From assembly GCA_964551635.1 (NCBI GenBank), contig CAZKDZ010000203.1, positions 8,945 to 72,944 of the forward strand: 64,000 bases of DNA, read 5' to 3'. The notes under the pieces were generated by a model. The model was not told where the DNA came from, made no database searches, and saw only the letters and a program-made list of their open reading frames with translations. Shown here one piece after another: positions 27,351 to 35,869 of the stretch. The DNA comes from JAAXHE01 sp964551635. GTDB lineage: Bacteria > Latescibacterota > UBA2968 > GCA-2709665. How positions within the stretch are numbered: position 1 is the first letter of the stretch; each line of letters starts with the position of its first letter. The position numbers were made by a program, and so were the translations under genes.

Positions 27351-27878
27351 ATGGAGCAGACCTTCTTCTACGTATTTGCCGCAACCGCGCTGGTTGCGGC
27401 CGTACTCCTCGTCGCGTTTCGCAATCCGGTTTACAGCGCCCTGTCTCTGGTGGCCGCGTTCTTCGCCCTGGCAGGGCTTTTTGTCTTGCTGAATGCGTAT
27501 TTCCTGGCGGCGGTCCAGATTATCGTGTATGCCGGCGCGATCATGGTACTCTTCCTGTTCGTGATCATGCTACTGAACCTTGGTCATTCCGACACGCTCG
27601 AGCGTGTCGCGGGCAAATATCGGCGTGTCGCCGTCGTCCTGCTGGCCGCGGCACTGGTTGCGCAACTGGGCTTCATGGCGGGTCGGCGATGGGTCGGTCC
27701 GCCAGCGTCCGGTGACGCGCCTTTGTTTACCGACAATATCAATGTTATCGGCAAGATGCTGTATACCAGATATCTGTTTCCTTTTGAGGTGGTTTCCCTG
27801 ATTCTGCTGGTTGCCCTGATCGGAGTGATGGTCATGGTCAAAGGGGATCGCGGGAGCGGAGAAAACCAAACCCGGTAG
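27351..27878 (+). CDS. nuoJ: NADH-quinone oxidoreductase subunit J
   Basis: 175 residues, five membrane helices. RNPVYSALSLVAAFFALAGL and VQIIVYAGAIMVLFLFVIML (the pi-bulge helix TM3) are diagnostic. Membrane-arm subunit next to NuoK and NuoA. An 84-base spacer precedes nuoK. Confidence 0.94.
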   Translation: MEQTFFYVFAATALVAAVLLVAFRNPVYSALSLVAAFFALAGLFVLLNAYFLAAVQIIVYAGAIMVLFLFVIMLLNLGHSDTLERVAGKYRRVAVVLLAAALVAQLGFMAGRRWVGPPASGDAPLFTDNINVIGKMLYTRYLFPFEVVSLILLVALIGVMVMVKGDRGSGENQTR

Positions 27879-27962
27879 GCGACGTGTCGACCGGACGCGA
27901 AAACCCGACCGTTTTTCGTTTTCGCGGCGAATTCATGCTGGACACTTACCTGTGAGATCGAA

Positions 27963-28268
27963 ATGGCCGTTCCGGTTTCCTATTACCTGATACTGAGTGC
28001 GATGCTTTTCGCCATCGGCGTGACGGGTGTGCTGATTCGCCGCAATGCGATCGTGATCTTCATGTGTATCGAACTGATGCTGAACGCGGTCAATCTGCTG
28101 TTCGTGACGATGGCGCGTTATATGGGGTCCGGTTCCGGGCAGGTTTTCGTGTTTTTCGTGATGGCGGTGTCCGCCGCCGAGGTGGCGGTCGGACTGGCAA
28201 TTATCATTTCGCTTTACAGGAACAGGCAGACATTGGACGTGGGTGAGGTGAATCTGTTGAAATGGTAG
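27963..28268 (+). CDS. nuoK: NADH-quinone oxidoreductase subunit K
   Basis: 101 residues, three helices. The two essential membrane glutamates are in MCIELMLNAVNLLFV and AAEVAVGLAI. It resembles MnhC/MrpC, which is encoded later in this operon (33993-34352). Confidence 0.95.
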   Translation: MAVPVSYYLILSAMLFAIGVTGVLIRRNAIVIFMCIELMLNAVNLLFVTMARYMGSGSGQVFVFFVMAVSAAEVAVGLAIIISLYRNRQTLDVGEVNLLKW

Positions 28269-28324
28269 GCGGCGTGGGAATCCGGGGCGATGCGTTTTTT
28301 CCTTCTGATATGAATGGGCTTTAA

Positions 28325-30184
28325 ATGTTGACCGTAGTGATTCTGATCATTCTCTTTCCGCTCGCCGGCGCGGCCGTTAACGGTCTGTTCGGGTACCGGC
28401 TGCGTGAGGCGTCCGGATACATCGGCGCCGCGGCTGTGGGTCTGTCGTGGGTACTGTCTCTGCGCGTCCTGTTCTGGGTGATGGGCGGCGGAGAATTGAA
28501 CGAAGACGTGTACGCGTGGATTGCGGCGGGGTCGTTCAAGGCCTCGGTGGGATTCCAGGTCGATGCCCTGTCGACGATCATGATCGTGACGGTTACGACA
28601 ATCTCATTTCTGATTCACGTGTATTCCTTCGGGTATATGCGCAATGACCCGGGGTTTGCCAGATTCTTCGCCTATCTCAACCTGTTCGTGTTCTCGATGC
28701 TGGTTCTGGTACTCGCGAACAACTATCTGCTGATGTTCGTGGGTTGGGAAGGCGTCGGATTGTGTTCCTATCTCCTCATCGGCTTCTGGTACGAGCGGAA
28801 GTCCGCTTCAGACGCGGGCAAGAAGGCGTTCATCGTCAACCGGATCGGGGATTTCGGTTTCCTGCTTGGCATCTTTCTGATGGCGAGTTACCTGGGTACG
28901 GTACAGTACGCAGAGGTATTCGAAAAGGCGCCCCTGATGTTGTCCACGGGGGTTGCAACGGCGATTGCGCTGCTGCTCTTTCTGGGCGCCTGCGGCAAGT
29001 CTGCGCAGTTTCCGCTTTACGTCTGGCTGCCCGACGCGATGGAAGGCCCCACGCCCGTCAGTTCATTGATCCATGCGGCCACGATGGTCACGGCGGGGGT
29101 CTACATGGTGGCCCGTTCGAATGTGCTGTACACGCTCGCGCCCACCGCCGGGGCCGTTGTGGCCTGGATTGGCGTCGCCACGGCGCTGCTGGCCGCGACC
29201 ATCGCGCTGGTGAATACCGATATCAAACGCGTACTGGCCTATTCAACGGTCAGCCAGTTGGGATACATGTTCATTGGCGTGGGAGTTGGCGCATATACGG
29301 CCGGAATCTTCCACCTGTTCACGCACGCGTTCTTCAAGGGATTGATGTTTCTGGCTGCCGGCAGTGTGATGCACGCGATGCAGGACGAACAGGATATGCG
29401 GAAGATGGGGGGGCTGCTGGGCAGGATGCGGATTACAGGCATTACGTTCTGGATAGGCGCACTCGCCATCGCGGGAATTCCGCCGCTGGCCGGTTTCTGG
29501 AGCAAGGACGAAATCCTGGTGAGTGCCTACCGCTCCGGAAACGTGGCAATCTGGGCTCTGGGCGTCCTGGGTGCGGTCCTTACCGCGTTTTACATGTTTC
29601 GGCTGATCCTGATGACTTTTCATGGACAACCCCGGGACCAGCGCCTGTACGACCACGCTCACGAGTCGCCGGCGAGCATGACCGTCCCGCTGGTGTTTCT
29701 GGCGCTGGGATCGGCAGTCGTGGGCTTCGTGGGCGTGCCGCCGGGGCAGGGCTGGATCGATGCGTTCCTGAGCGAAACGGCCGGCGCGGCCCACCATGAG
29801 GTATCCGGAGGATTGTCGGGCGGAATGCTGGTGGGGATTTCCGTCCTTGCGGGGCTTTTGGGAATCGGGTTCGCATACCGGATGCACAGAGCAGGCCGGC
29901 TGGGAGCGGCATCCTCCAACGCCGTTCACGGTCTGCTGATACGCAAGTGGTACGTCGACGAGATTTATCATGTACTCATCGTCCGGCCGATTCATCGGGT
30001 TTCGCTGGTACTGGCGCGGGTTCTGGATGCAATCGTGGTGGACGGGACCGCGAACGGGCTGGGTCTGCTGGTGAAGGGCGCAGGCTGGGTCGTTACCCGC
30101 TTTCAGTCCGGCAACGCGCCTACGTATGCGCTCTGGATGGTGATTGGCGTGGTCGCGGTGATCTACTACGTCTCGGGGAACTGA
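28325..30184 (+). CDS. nuoL: NADH-quinone oxidoreductase subunit L
   Basis: 619 residues, antiporter-like proton channel with the lateral C-terminal helix. MFVGWEGVGLCSYLLIGFWY carries the TM5 Glu; WLPDAMEGPTPVSSLIHAAT and NTDIKRVLAYSTVSQLGYM carry the Lys-containing helices. Four bases separate it from nuoM. Confidence 0.96.
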   Translation: MLTVVILIILFPLAGAAVNGLFGYRLREASGYIGAAAVGLSWVLSLRVLFWVMGGGELNEDVYAWIAAGSFKASVGFQVDALSTIMIVTVTTISFLIHVYSFGYMRNDPGFARFFAYLNLFVFSMLVLVLANNYLLMFVGWEGVGLCSYLLIGFWYERKSASDAGKKAFIVNRIGDFGFLLGIFLMASYLGTVQYAEVFEKAPLMLSTGVATAIALLLFLGACGKSAQFPLYVWLPDAMEGPTPVSSLIHAATMVTAGVYMVARSNVLYTLAPTAGAVVAWIGVATALLAATIALVNTDIKRVLAYSTVSQLGYMFIGVGVGAYTAGIFHLFTHAFFKGLMFLAAGSVMHAMQDEQDMRKMGGLLGRMRITGITFWIGALAIAGIPPLAGFWSKDEILVSAYRSGNVAIWALGVLGAVLTAFYMFRLILMTFHGQPRDQRLYDHAHESPASMTVPLVFLALGSAVVGFVGVPPGQGWIDAFLSETAGAAHHEVSGGLSGGMLVGISVLAGLLGIGFAYRMHRAGRLGAASSNAVHGLLIRKWYVDEIYHVLIVRPIHRVSLVLARVLDAIVVDGTANGLGLLVKGAGWVVTRFQSGNAPTYALWMVIGVVAVIYYVSGN

Positions 30185-30188
30185 ACCT

Positions 30189-31709
30189 ATGCCCGGACTC
30201 CTTACAGGCCTGATCTTTGTACCATTGATTGGCGGCGTGCTGGTCCTGCTGTTTGGCCGAGGCCGGGACGGATTCAGCCGCGTGTTCGCTCTGGCAGTGG
30301 CATCTGTGAATTTGCTGCTGTCCTTTTTGTTGTACGCCGATTTCAGAGCAGGCGTTTCCGGGTTGCAGTTTGTGGAAAAGGTAGAGTGGGTGGGCCGGTT
30401 CGGCATCTCGTATTTCGTGGGAATCGATGGAATCAGTCTGCTGCTGGTACTCGTGACCACGCTGCTCACGTTCCTGGCGATTCTCGCCTCCTGGTCGTCA
30501 ATAACGTCCCGTGTGCGCGAGTACATGGCGTCCATGCTTCTGCTGGAAACCGGGATGGTGGGGGTGTTCTGTGCCCTGGACCTGTTCCTCTTCTACGTGT
30601 TCTGGGAGGCCATGCTGATCCCGATGATTCTGTTGATCGGCGTCTGGGGCGGTGAACGGCGGATCTACGCTGCGGTGAAGTTCGTGCTGTTTACGCTGGC
30701 GGGCAGCCTGTTGATGCTCGTGGCGATCGTCTATCTCGGTCTCCAGTTCGGTACATTCGATCTGATGATCCTTCAGAAGATGACCTATCTGCACCCGCAA
30801 CAGCACTGGCTCTTCCTGGCGTTCTTCCTGAGTTTCGCCATCAAGGTCCCGCTGTTTCCGCTACATACGTGGTTGCCGGACGCGCACGTCGAGGCGCCAA
30901 CGGCCGGCAGCGTCATCCTGGCGGGGGTCCTGCTCAAGATGGGAACATACGGGCTGATCCGGTTCTGCCTGCCGCTGTTTCCTCTGGCCGCGCTGTACTT
31001 CACCCCTTACATCATGGCGCTCTCCGCGGTCGGCATCGTGTACGGCGCCCTGGTTGCGATGGTGCAGACGGATATCAAGAAGCTGGTGGCCTATTCGAGT
31101 GTGAGCCACCTGGGCTTCGTGGTCCTGGGTATTTTTGCCATGAACGCCCAGGGAATGCAGGGTGGAATCATCCAGATGGTGAACCACGGACTGTCCACGG
31201 GGGCGCTGTTTCTGATTGTGGGCATGATATACGAACGCCGGCATACCCGGCTGATCGCCGATTTTGGCGGACTGGCCAAATCCATACCGGTATTCGCCAC
31301 CTTCTTTTTGATTACGACGCTTTCCTCCATCGGACTTCCCGGGCTGAACGGATTTGTGGGCGAGTTTCTGATCCTTCTCGGGACCTTCAAGGCAAGTATG
31401 GTTTATGGCATCATCGCCACGTCGGGTGTCGTCCTTGCCGCCGTGTACATGCTGTGGATGTTTCAGCGGGTGGTTTGGGGAGATATAAAGGACGAACGCA
31501 ACCGGAAGCTGCCGGACCTGTCCATGCGTGAGTGGCTCATCCTGACGCCGCTGGTGGCGCTGATGTTCTGGATTGGCGTGTACCCGGGCGCGCTCCTGAA
31601 GAAAACCGAACTGTCCGCGAAGCTTGTGATAGAACAGGTGCGGATCCGGCAGATCGAAAGCCTGAACGAACTCTTCGCGACGGTGCGAAAAGATGAGAAG
31701 ATCAGATAG
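30189..31709 (+). CDS. nuoM: NADH-quinone oxidoreductase subunit M
   Basis: 506 residues. FYVFWEAMLIPMILLIGVWG carries the conserved TM5 Glu; HTWLPDAHVEAPTAGSVILA and TDIKKLVAYSSVSHLGFVVL complete the channel motifs. This is the last ordinary nuo gene before the Mrp module; nuoN follows only 7.7 kb later. Confidence 0.96.
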   Translation: MPGLLTGLIFVPLIGGVLVLLFGRGRDGFSRVFALAVASVNLLLSFLLYADFRAGVSGLQFVEKVEWVGRFGISYFVGIDGISLLLVLVTTLLTFLAILASWSSITSRVREYMASMLLLETGMVGVFCALDLFLFYVFWEAMLIPMILLIGVWGGERRIYAAVKFVLFTLAGSLLMLVAIVYLGLQFGTFDLMILQKMTYLHPQQHWLFLAFFLSFAIKVPLFPLHTWLPDAHVEAPTAGSVILAGVLLKMGTYGLIRFCLPLFPLAALYFTPYIMALSAVGIVYGALVAMVQTDIKKLVAYSSVSHLGFVVLGIFAMNAQGMQGGIIQMVNHGLSTGALFLIVGMIYERRHTRLIADFGGLAKSIPVFATFFLITTLSSIGLPGLNGFVGEFLILLGTFKASMVYGIIATSGVVLAAVYMLWMFQRVVWGDIKDERNRKLPDLSMREWLILTPLVALMFWIGVYPGALLKKTELSAKLVIEQVRIRQIESLNELFATVRKDEKIR

Positions 31710-31769
31710 ACTGAATCTGAAGTCGCGTGCGTTCGGCCGTTGCGCGGTGTGGCATGGAGGAAACCGGGT

Positions 31770-32255
31770 TTGAGAGTTCTGCTGAGTCTCGTCGTAATGT
31801 TGATCGGCGTCTGGCTCCTCTGGTCGGGCCGCTATTCGATCGAACATACCTATGTTTTCGTGCTGGGAATCGTCTCCTGCCTGGCGGTGGCAGGCATTGT
31901 CAGGCGGATGGGTATTGTCGATTCCGAGGGGCATCCCATCCATCTGGCAGTACGCGCAATCCTGTACGTTCCGTGGTTGCTGCTTGCTATTGTACGGTCC
32001 AATATCGACGTGGCATTGCGAGTCCTGAACCCGCGCCTGCCGGTCACCCCCACAATGATCCGTACCAGGGCCAGCCAGAAAACCGCGCTGGGAAGGGTCA
32101 TCTACGCCAACTCGATAACGCTCACTCCAGGGACGGTGTCGGTGGACGTGGAAGACGATCTTGTTCTGGTCCATGCGCTGTCGCAAGAGAGCGCGGAGGA
32201 ACTCGCTGACGGCGAGATGGACCGGCGCGTCCGGGCCGTGGAGGGAGGATCCTGA
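31770..32255 (+). CDS. mnhE: Mrp/Mnh-type antiporter subunit E
   Basis: 161 residues from a TTG at 31770 with GGAGG at 31756-31760; an upstream TTG at 31740 in the same frame has no such site. LLSLVVMLIGVWLLWSG is TM1; YVPWLLLAIVRSNIDVALRV and YANSITLTPGTVSVDVEDD are MrpE hallmarks. Membrane subunit of Na+/H+ antiporters and of membrane-bound hydrogenases (MbhA). Overlaps mnhF by one base. Confidence 0.9.
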   Translation: MRVLLSLVVMLIGVWLLWSGRYSIEHTYVFVLGIVSCLAVAGIVRRMGIVDSEGHPIHLAVRAILYVPWLLLAIVRSNIDVALRVLNPRLPVTPTMIRTRASQKTALGRVIYANSITLTPGTVSVDVEDDLVLVHALSQESAEELADGEMDRRVRAVEGGS

Positions 32256-32521
32256 TGTTTGCGGCGGCGATGGCGGCGATTCTGATCACGATGGTTCTCG
32301 CTCTGATTCGAGCGTTTGCGGGGCCGACGGTTTACGACCGTATCCTCGCCGCGAACATGTTCGGCACCAAGATGATTCTCCTGATCGCGGTGCTTGGGTT
32401 TCTCACCGGCAGACCGGATTTTCTTGACCTTGCGCTGATTTACGTACTGTTGAACTTCATCGGAACATTCGCCGTGCTCAAGTTCGTTCAGTACGGCGGT
32501 TTCGGGTCGGCTGACGGTTAG
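32255..32521 (+). CDS. mnhF: Mrp/Mnh-type antiporter subunit F
   Basis: 88 residues, three helices. GPTVYDRILAANMFGTK is the MrpF signature and LALIYVLLNFIGTFAVLKF the third helix. Its stop codon lies inside the left arm of the 167-base repeat element at 32518-32684. Confidence 0.9.
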   Translation: MFAAAMAAILITMVLALIRAFAGPTVYDRILAANMFGTKMILLIAVLGFLTGRPDFLDLALIYVLLNFIGTFAVLKFVQYGGFGSADG

Positions 32522-32684
32522 AAGTTGTATTAAAATTCCCGGTGAGTCCCGAGCGGGAGCGAAAATGTGTCGGTCAAGGCGGGCAAATTCGCCCATATTT
32601 GTCTATACGGGTGGATTTGACCAACGCAGACCGACGCGTTTGCAGCCGCGCGAAGACCGCTGGGGGTTTTAATACAGCTTCTTA
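32518..32684. repeat. 167-base element with 18-base terminal inverted repeats (MITE-like or structured RNA)
   Basis: Ends TTAGAAGTTGTATTAAAA (32518-32535) and TTTTAATACAGCTTCTTA (32667-32684) pair at 16 of 18 positions. Inside are a hairpin GGGC/GCCC (32581-32594), GGTCAA pairing with TTGACC, and GTCGGTC, which can alternatively pair with GACCGAC. Its first 45 bases after the arm repeat the motif before nuoA. It fills the mnhF-mnhG spacer and, if transcribed, would fold as one closed domain. Pieces resemble conserved blocks of flavin or cobalamin riboswitches but neither consensus fits. Confidence 0.6.
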
Positions 32685-32702
32685 GAATGGAGAGTCCGCC
32701 AA

Positions 32703-33011
32703 ATGATGATCATCGACGTCGCCAGTTGGGCATGTCTGCTTCTGGGATCGTTCTTCTGCATCGTGGGCGGTATCGGGCTGCTCAGACTTCCCGATTTCTA
32801 CAGCCGCATGCACGGCGCCGGAATTACCGATACGATGGGCGCCGGGCTTTTGCTCGCCGGACTGATGCTGCAGGGCGGACTCAGCATGGTTAGCGTCAAA
32901 CTGTTTCTGATCCTCCTGCTGATTTTCCTGACCGGCCCCGCATCGACGCATGCGGTAGCAAAGGCCGCCTTCACCTCCGGGTTGAAGCCTCTGGATAACC
33001 GCCACCCATGA
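32703..33011 (+). CDS. mnhG: Mrp/Mnh-type antiporter subunit G
   Basis: 102 residues. GIGLLRLPDFYSRMHGAGIT and DTMGAGLLLAGLMLQ are the MrpG signature; FLTGPASTHAVAKAA closes it. Two adjacent ATG codons at 32703 and 32706 could both serve. Overlaps the next gene by four bases. Confidence 0.93.
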   Translation: MMIIDVASWACLLLGSFFCIVGGIGLLRLPDFYSRMHGAGITDTMGAGLLLAGLMLQGGLSMVSVKLFLILLLIFLTGPASTHAVAKAAFTSGLKPLDNRHP

Positions 33012-33580
33012 TCGAACTCATAGACATCGTTCTGCTGGCTTTCCTGGTCGCCACCGCCGTCGCCGTCGTTCTCATCCGCAACCTGCTCGCCTCCGTGATC
33101 CTGGCCGGCATCTTCAGCCTGCTTTCCGCGGGGTTGTTTACCGTGATGGACGCCGTCGACGTGGCTTTTACCGAAGCCGCCGTGGGAGCGGGCATCTCCA
33201 CCGTATTGCTGCTGGGCACACTGGCGCTGACAACGCGTGTGGAGAGGAGACCCTCCCGGGTGTCGCCGCTTCCCCTTCTCGTGGTCCTGGCGACCGGGGC
33301 GGTCCTGATCTACGGAACGCTGGACATGCCGCGTTTCGGCGACGCCGGGGCGCCGGTACACACCCATATCGCGCCGGAATATCTCAAGGATTCGGTGCCG
33401 CACGTCGATGGTCCGGCGCAGCGCGTCGACGTTGAGAATATCGTAACTTCCGTCCTTGCCAGCTACAGAGGATACGATACGCTTGGAGAGACCACGGTGA
33501 TCTTTTGCGCGGGTATCGGGGTATTGCTGCTGCTGAAGGGCTCCCGGCCGGGTCGCGGCCGGGAGGAGGAAGGCCGGTGA
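33008..33580 (+). CDS. MbhD/MbhE-like subunit (C-terminal part of MrpA)
   Basis: 190 residues. The first 80 (MIELIDIVLLAFLVATAVAV, LLSAGLFTVMDAVDVAFTEA, VGAGISTVLLLGTL) match the MbhD/DUF4040 domain. The remainder (DVENIVTSVLASYRGYDTLG, ETTVIFCAGIGVLLLL) matches MbhE. In Mrp systems these domains form the C-terminus of MrpA; here they stand alone, as in Mbh hydrogenases. Overlaps mnhB by four bases. Confidence 0.85.
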   Translation: MIELIDIVLLAFLVATAVAVVLIRNLLASVILAGIFSLLSAGLFTVMDAVDVAFTEAAVGAGISTVLLLGTLALTTRVERRPSRVSPLPLLVVLATGAVLIYGTLDMPRFGDAGAPVHTHIAPEYLKDSVPHVDGPAQRVDVENIVTSVLASYRGYDTLGETTVIFCAGIGVLLLLKGSRPGRGREEEGR

Positions 33581-33996
33581 AACATCAGATCATACCCAGG
33601 GTCATCGCCAAGCTGTTCATACCGCTGATCCTTCTGTTTGCGCTATACGTCCAGTTTCACGGCGATTTCGGGCCCGGTGGCGGGTTTCAGGCGGGTGTGA
33701 TCTTTGCGGCGGCGTTTGTGCTGTACACGCTGATTTTCGGCCTGGACGAAGCGAAGCGCGTGGCCAGGCCCTCCGTCGTGGAAATCGTCATTGCCCTGGG
33801 CCTGCTCCTGTATGCCGTCACGGGGGTCGCGGGGATATTGAAGGGCGGCCGCTACCTGGACTACGGCGTGCTGGGATCGGATCCGGTGGGCGGCCAGCAT
33901 CTGGGGATTCTGGTGATCGAACTGGGCGTGGGTATCACCGTGGCTTCGGTGATCATCGGAGTCTTCTTCGCCTTTGTCGGCAGGGCACGATCATGA
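33577..33996 (+). CDS. mnhB: Mrp/Mnh-type antiporter subunit B
   Basis: 139 residues from the GTG at 33577, which overlaps the previous stop (GTGA). FALYVQFHGDFGPGGGFQAG is the MrpB/MbhF signature, followed by four helices. An upstream extension of the frame to 33505 is inside the previous gene and is not used. Confidence 0.92.
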   Translation: MKHQIIPRVIAKLFIPLILLFALYVQFHGDFGPGGGFQAGVIFAAAFVLYTLIFGLDEAKRVARPSVVEIVIALGLLLYAVTGVAGILKGGRYLDYGVLGSDPVGGQHLGILVIELGVGITVASVIIGVFFAFVGRARS

Positions 33997-34352
33997 CCGC
34001 GTTACCGGGTTTATATAACTATTGGATCGTCATCGTCCTGATGATGATCGGGTTCTACGCGGTGATCGCAAGCGGCAACCTGGTCAAGAAACTGATCGGC
34101 CTGAATATCTTTCAGACCTCGGTATTCCTGTTTTACATCACCCTGGGCAAGGTCTCCGGCGGAAGTGCGCCGATCATCGCGGAGGGGGTACGAAGCTACT
34201 CGAACCCACTGCCGCACGTGCTCATTCTCACCGCGATCGTGGTGGGCATCGCCACGACGTCTCTCGGGTTGGCGCTCGTGGTACGTATACAGGAAGCTTA
34301 CGGCACAATAGAAGAACAGGAAATCTACGGTCAGGGTGAGGAGGCGCCCTGA
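33993..34352 (+). CDS. mnhC: Mrp/Mnh-type antiporter subunit C
   Basis: 119 residues, three helices, NuoK-like. LVKKLIGLNIFQTSVFLFYI and NPLPHVLILTAIVVGIATTS with LALVVRIQEAYGT are MrpC/MbhG features. ATGA overlap with mnhB and a one-base overlap with mnhD show tight coupling. Confidence 0.92.
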   Translation: MTALPGLYNYWIVIVLMMIGFYAVIASGNLVKKLIGLNIFQTSVFLFYITLGKVSGGSAPIIAEGVRSYSNPLPHVLILTAIVVGIATTSLGLALVVRIQEAYGTIEEQEIYGQGEEAP

Positions 34353-35869
34353 TGTCCGTCCATCTGCCCGCTCTGCAGATCGTGGTACCGCTCATTGCCG
34401 CGCCGGTCTGCCTTCTACTGAGGCGAAGGATGCTGGCCTGGGCCTTTGCCGCGGCTGTCGCATGGACGGCGTTGGGCATCGCCGCGCTGCTGCTCATAAG
34501 GGTCCTGGATGCCGGCACGATCTCGTACGCGCTCGGAAGCTGGAGCGCCCCCTGGGGAATCGAGTATCGGATCGATGCGGTCAATGCTTTCGTATTGCTC
34601 CTGGTGGCATCCATAGGCGCCGTCGTACTCGTTTACGCGCCTCAAAGCGCGGCCCGGGAAATCCCGGAGGACCGTCACTATCTGTTCTACGCGGCGTATC
34701 TCACGTGCCTGACGGGCCTGCTGGGCATTGCCATTACGGGCGACGCGTTCAACCTGTTCGTCTTCATCGAGATCGCCTCTCTTTCAACCTACGCGCTGAT
34801 CAGCCTTGGAAGAGACCGCCGCGCCCTGACGGCCGCATACCAGTACCTGGTGATGGGCACCGTCGGGGCGACGTTTATCCTGATCGGAGTGGGGCTCCTG
34901 TATATGGCGACGGGGACCCTGAACATGGCGGACCTCGCGGTCCGTCTGGGTCCGGTCCTGGGTACCCGCACCGTGCTGGCGGCGTTCGCGTTCCTCAGCG
35001 TGGGCCTGTGCCTGAAACTGGCGCTGTTTCCCCTGCACATGTGGCTGCCCAACGCGTATTGCTATGCGCCATCGATGGTGACAGCCTTTCTTGCGGCAAC
35101 GGCGACCAAAGTCTCCATCTATGTCCTCCTCCGGTTCATCTTCACCGTGTTCGGACCCCGATTCGCATTCGATACGATCGGGATCCAGGTTGTGCTGTTG
35201 CCGCTTTCGCTCCTGGGAATCTTCGCGGCCTCAACGGTGGCCATCTTCCAGACGAACATCAAGCGTATGCTCGCCTGGTCCAGCGTCGCACAGGTCGGAT
35301 ACATGATGCTGGGAGTCGGCCTTGTATCGGTCAGCGGCGCCGGTCCGGAGAACGGGTTCGGTCCGGGATCGCTGAACGGCCTGACAGCGGGAATCGTCCA
35401 CCTCTTCAACCACGCGGTGATGAAAGGCGCGCTGTTCCTTGGCATGGGTTGTATCGCCCTCCGCGTGGGCTCCGTGCAACTGGATGACATGCACGGACTC
35501 GGACGCCGCATGCCGGTGACAATGGCCGCTCTCGTACTCGGAGGCCTCAGCCTGATCGGCGTGCCCCTCACTGTTGGCTTCATCAGCAAGTGGTATCTGG
35601 TTCTGGCCGCCCTGGAAAAGGGCTGGTGGCCGGTTGCGGTTCTGGTCCTGCTGGGCTCTCTGCTGGCGGTCGTCTACATATGGCGCGTGGTTGAAGTCGC
35701 CTACTTCCGCAAGCCCCCCGGTAAGGCCGGCGTTGACGAGGCGCCCCTGCTGATGCACATCCCGATGTGGATCCTGATTGCGGCCGCACTCTACTTCGGA
35801 ATCTCGACATCCTTCACAGTCGGCGTCGCCCGGCAGGCCGCCGGATGGCTCATGGGTATCGCACCATGA
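34352..35869 (+). CDS. mnhD: Mrp/Mnh-type antiporter subunit D (first copy)
   Basis: 505 residues, 14-helix proton-conducting transporter. NLFVFIEIASLSTYALISLG carries the TM5 Glu; KLALFPLHMWLPNAYCYAPS and QTNIKRMLAWSSVAQVGYMM carry the channel Lys residues. Closest in style to MrpD/MbhH. Overlaps the next D-type gene by four bases. Confidence 0.92.
   Translation: MSVHLPALQIVVPLIAAPVCLLLRRRMLAWAFAAAVAWTALGIAALLLIRVLDAGTISYALGSWSAPWGIEYRIDAVNAFVLLLVASIGAVVLVYAPQSAAREIPEDRHYLFYAAYLTCLTGLLGIAITGDAFNLFVFIEIASLSTYALISLGRDRRALTAAYQYLVMGTVGATFILIGVGLLYMATGTLNMADLAVRLGPVLGTRTVLAAFAFLSVGLCLKLALFPLHMWLPNAYCYAPSMVTAFLAATATKVSIYVLLRFIFTVFGPRFAFDTIGIQVVLLPLSLLGIFAASTVAIFQTNIKRMLAWSSVAQVGYMMLGVGLVSVSGAGPENGFGPGSLNGLTAGIVHLFNHAVMKGALFLGMGCIALRVGSVQLDDMHGLGRRMPVTMAALVLGGLSLIGVPLTVGFISKWYLVLAALEKGWWPVAVLVLLGSLLAVVYIWRVVEVAYFRKPPGKAGVDEAPLLMHIPMWILIAAALYFGISTSFTVGVARQAAGWLMGIAP

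Noticed and set aside
30861..32186. 441-codon minus-strand open frame across nuoM/mnhE
   Set aside because: Overlaps two conserved membrane genes entirely and looks like the low-complexity shadow of high-GC coding DNA.
32534..32684. FMN or cobalamin riboswitch before mnhG
   Set aside because: Only short blocks resemble those consensus sequences; the required core pairings and order could not be matched, so it is kept as an unclassified structured element.
34336..35487. 383-codon second plus-strand frame inside mnhD
   Set aside because: Arg/Pro/Gly-rich shadow frame of a conserved channel gene; no membrane helices or motif.
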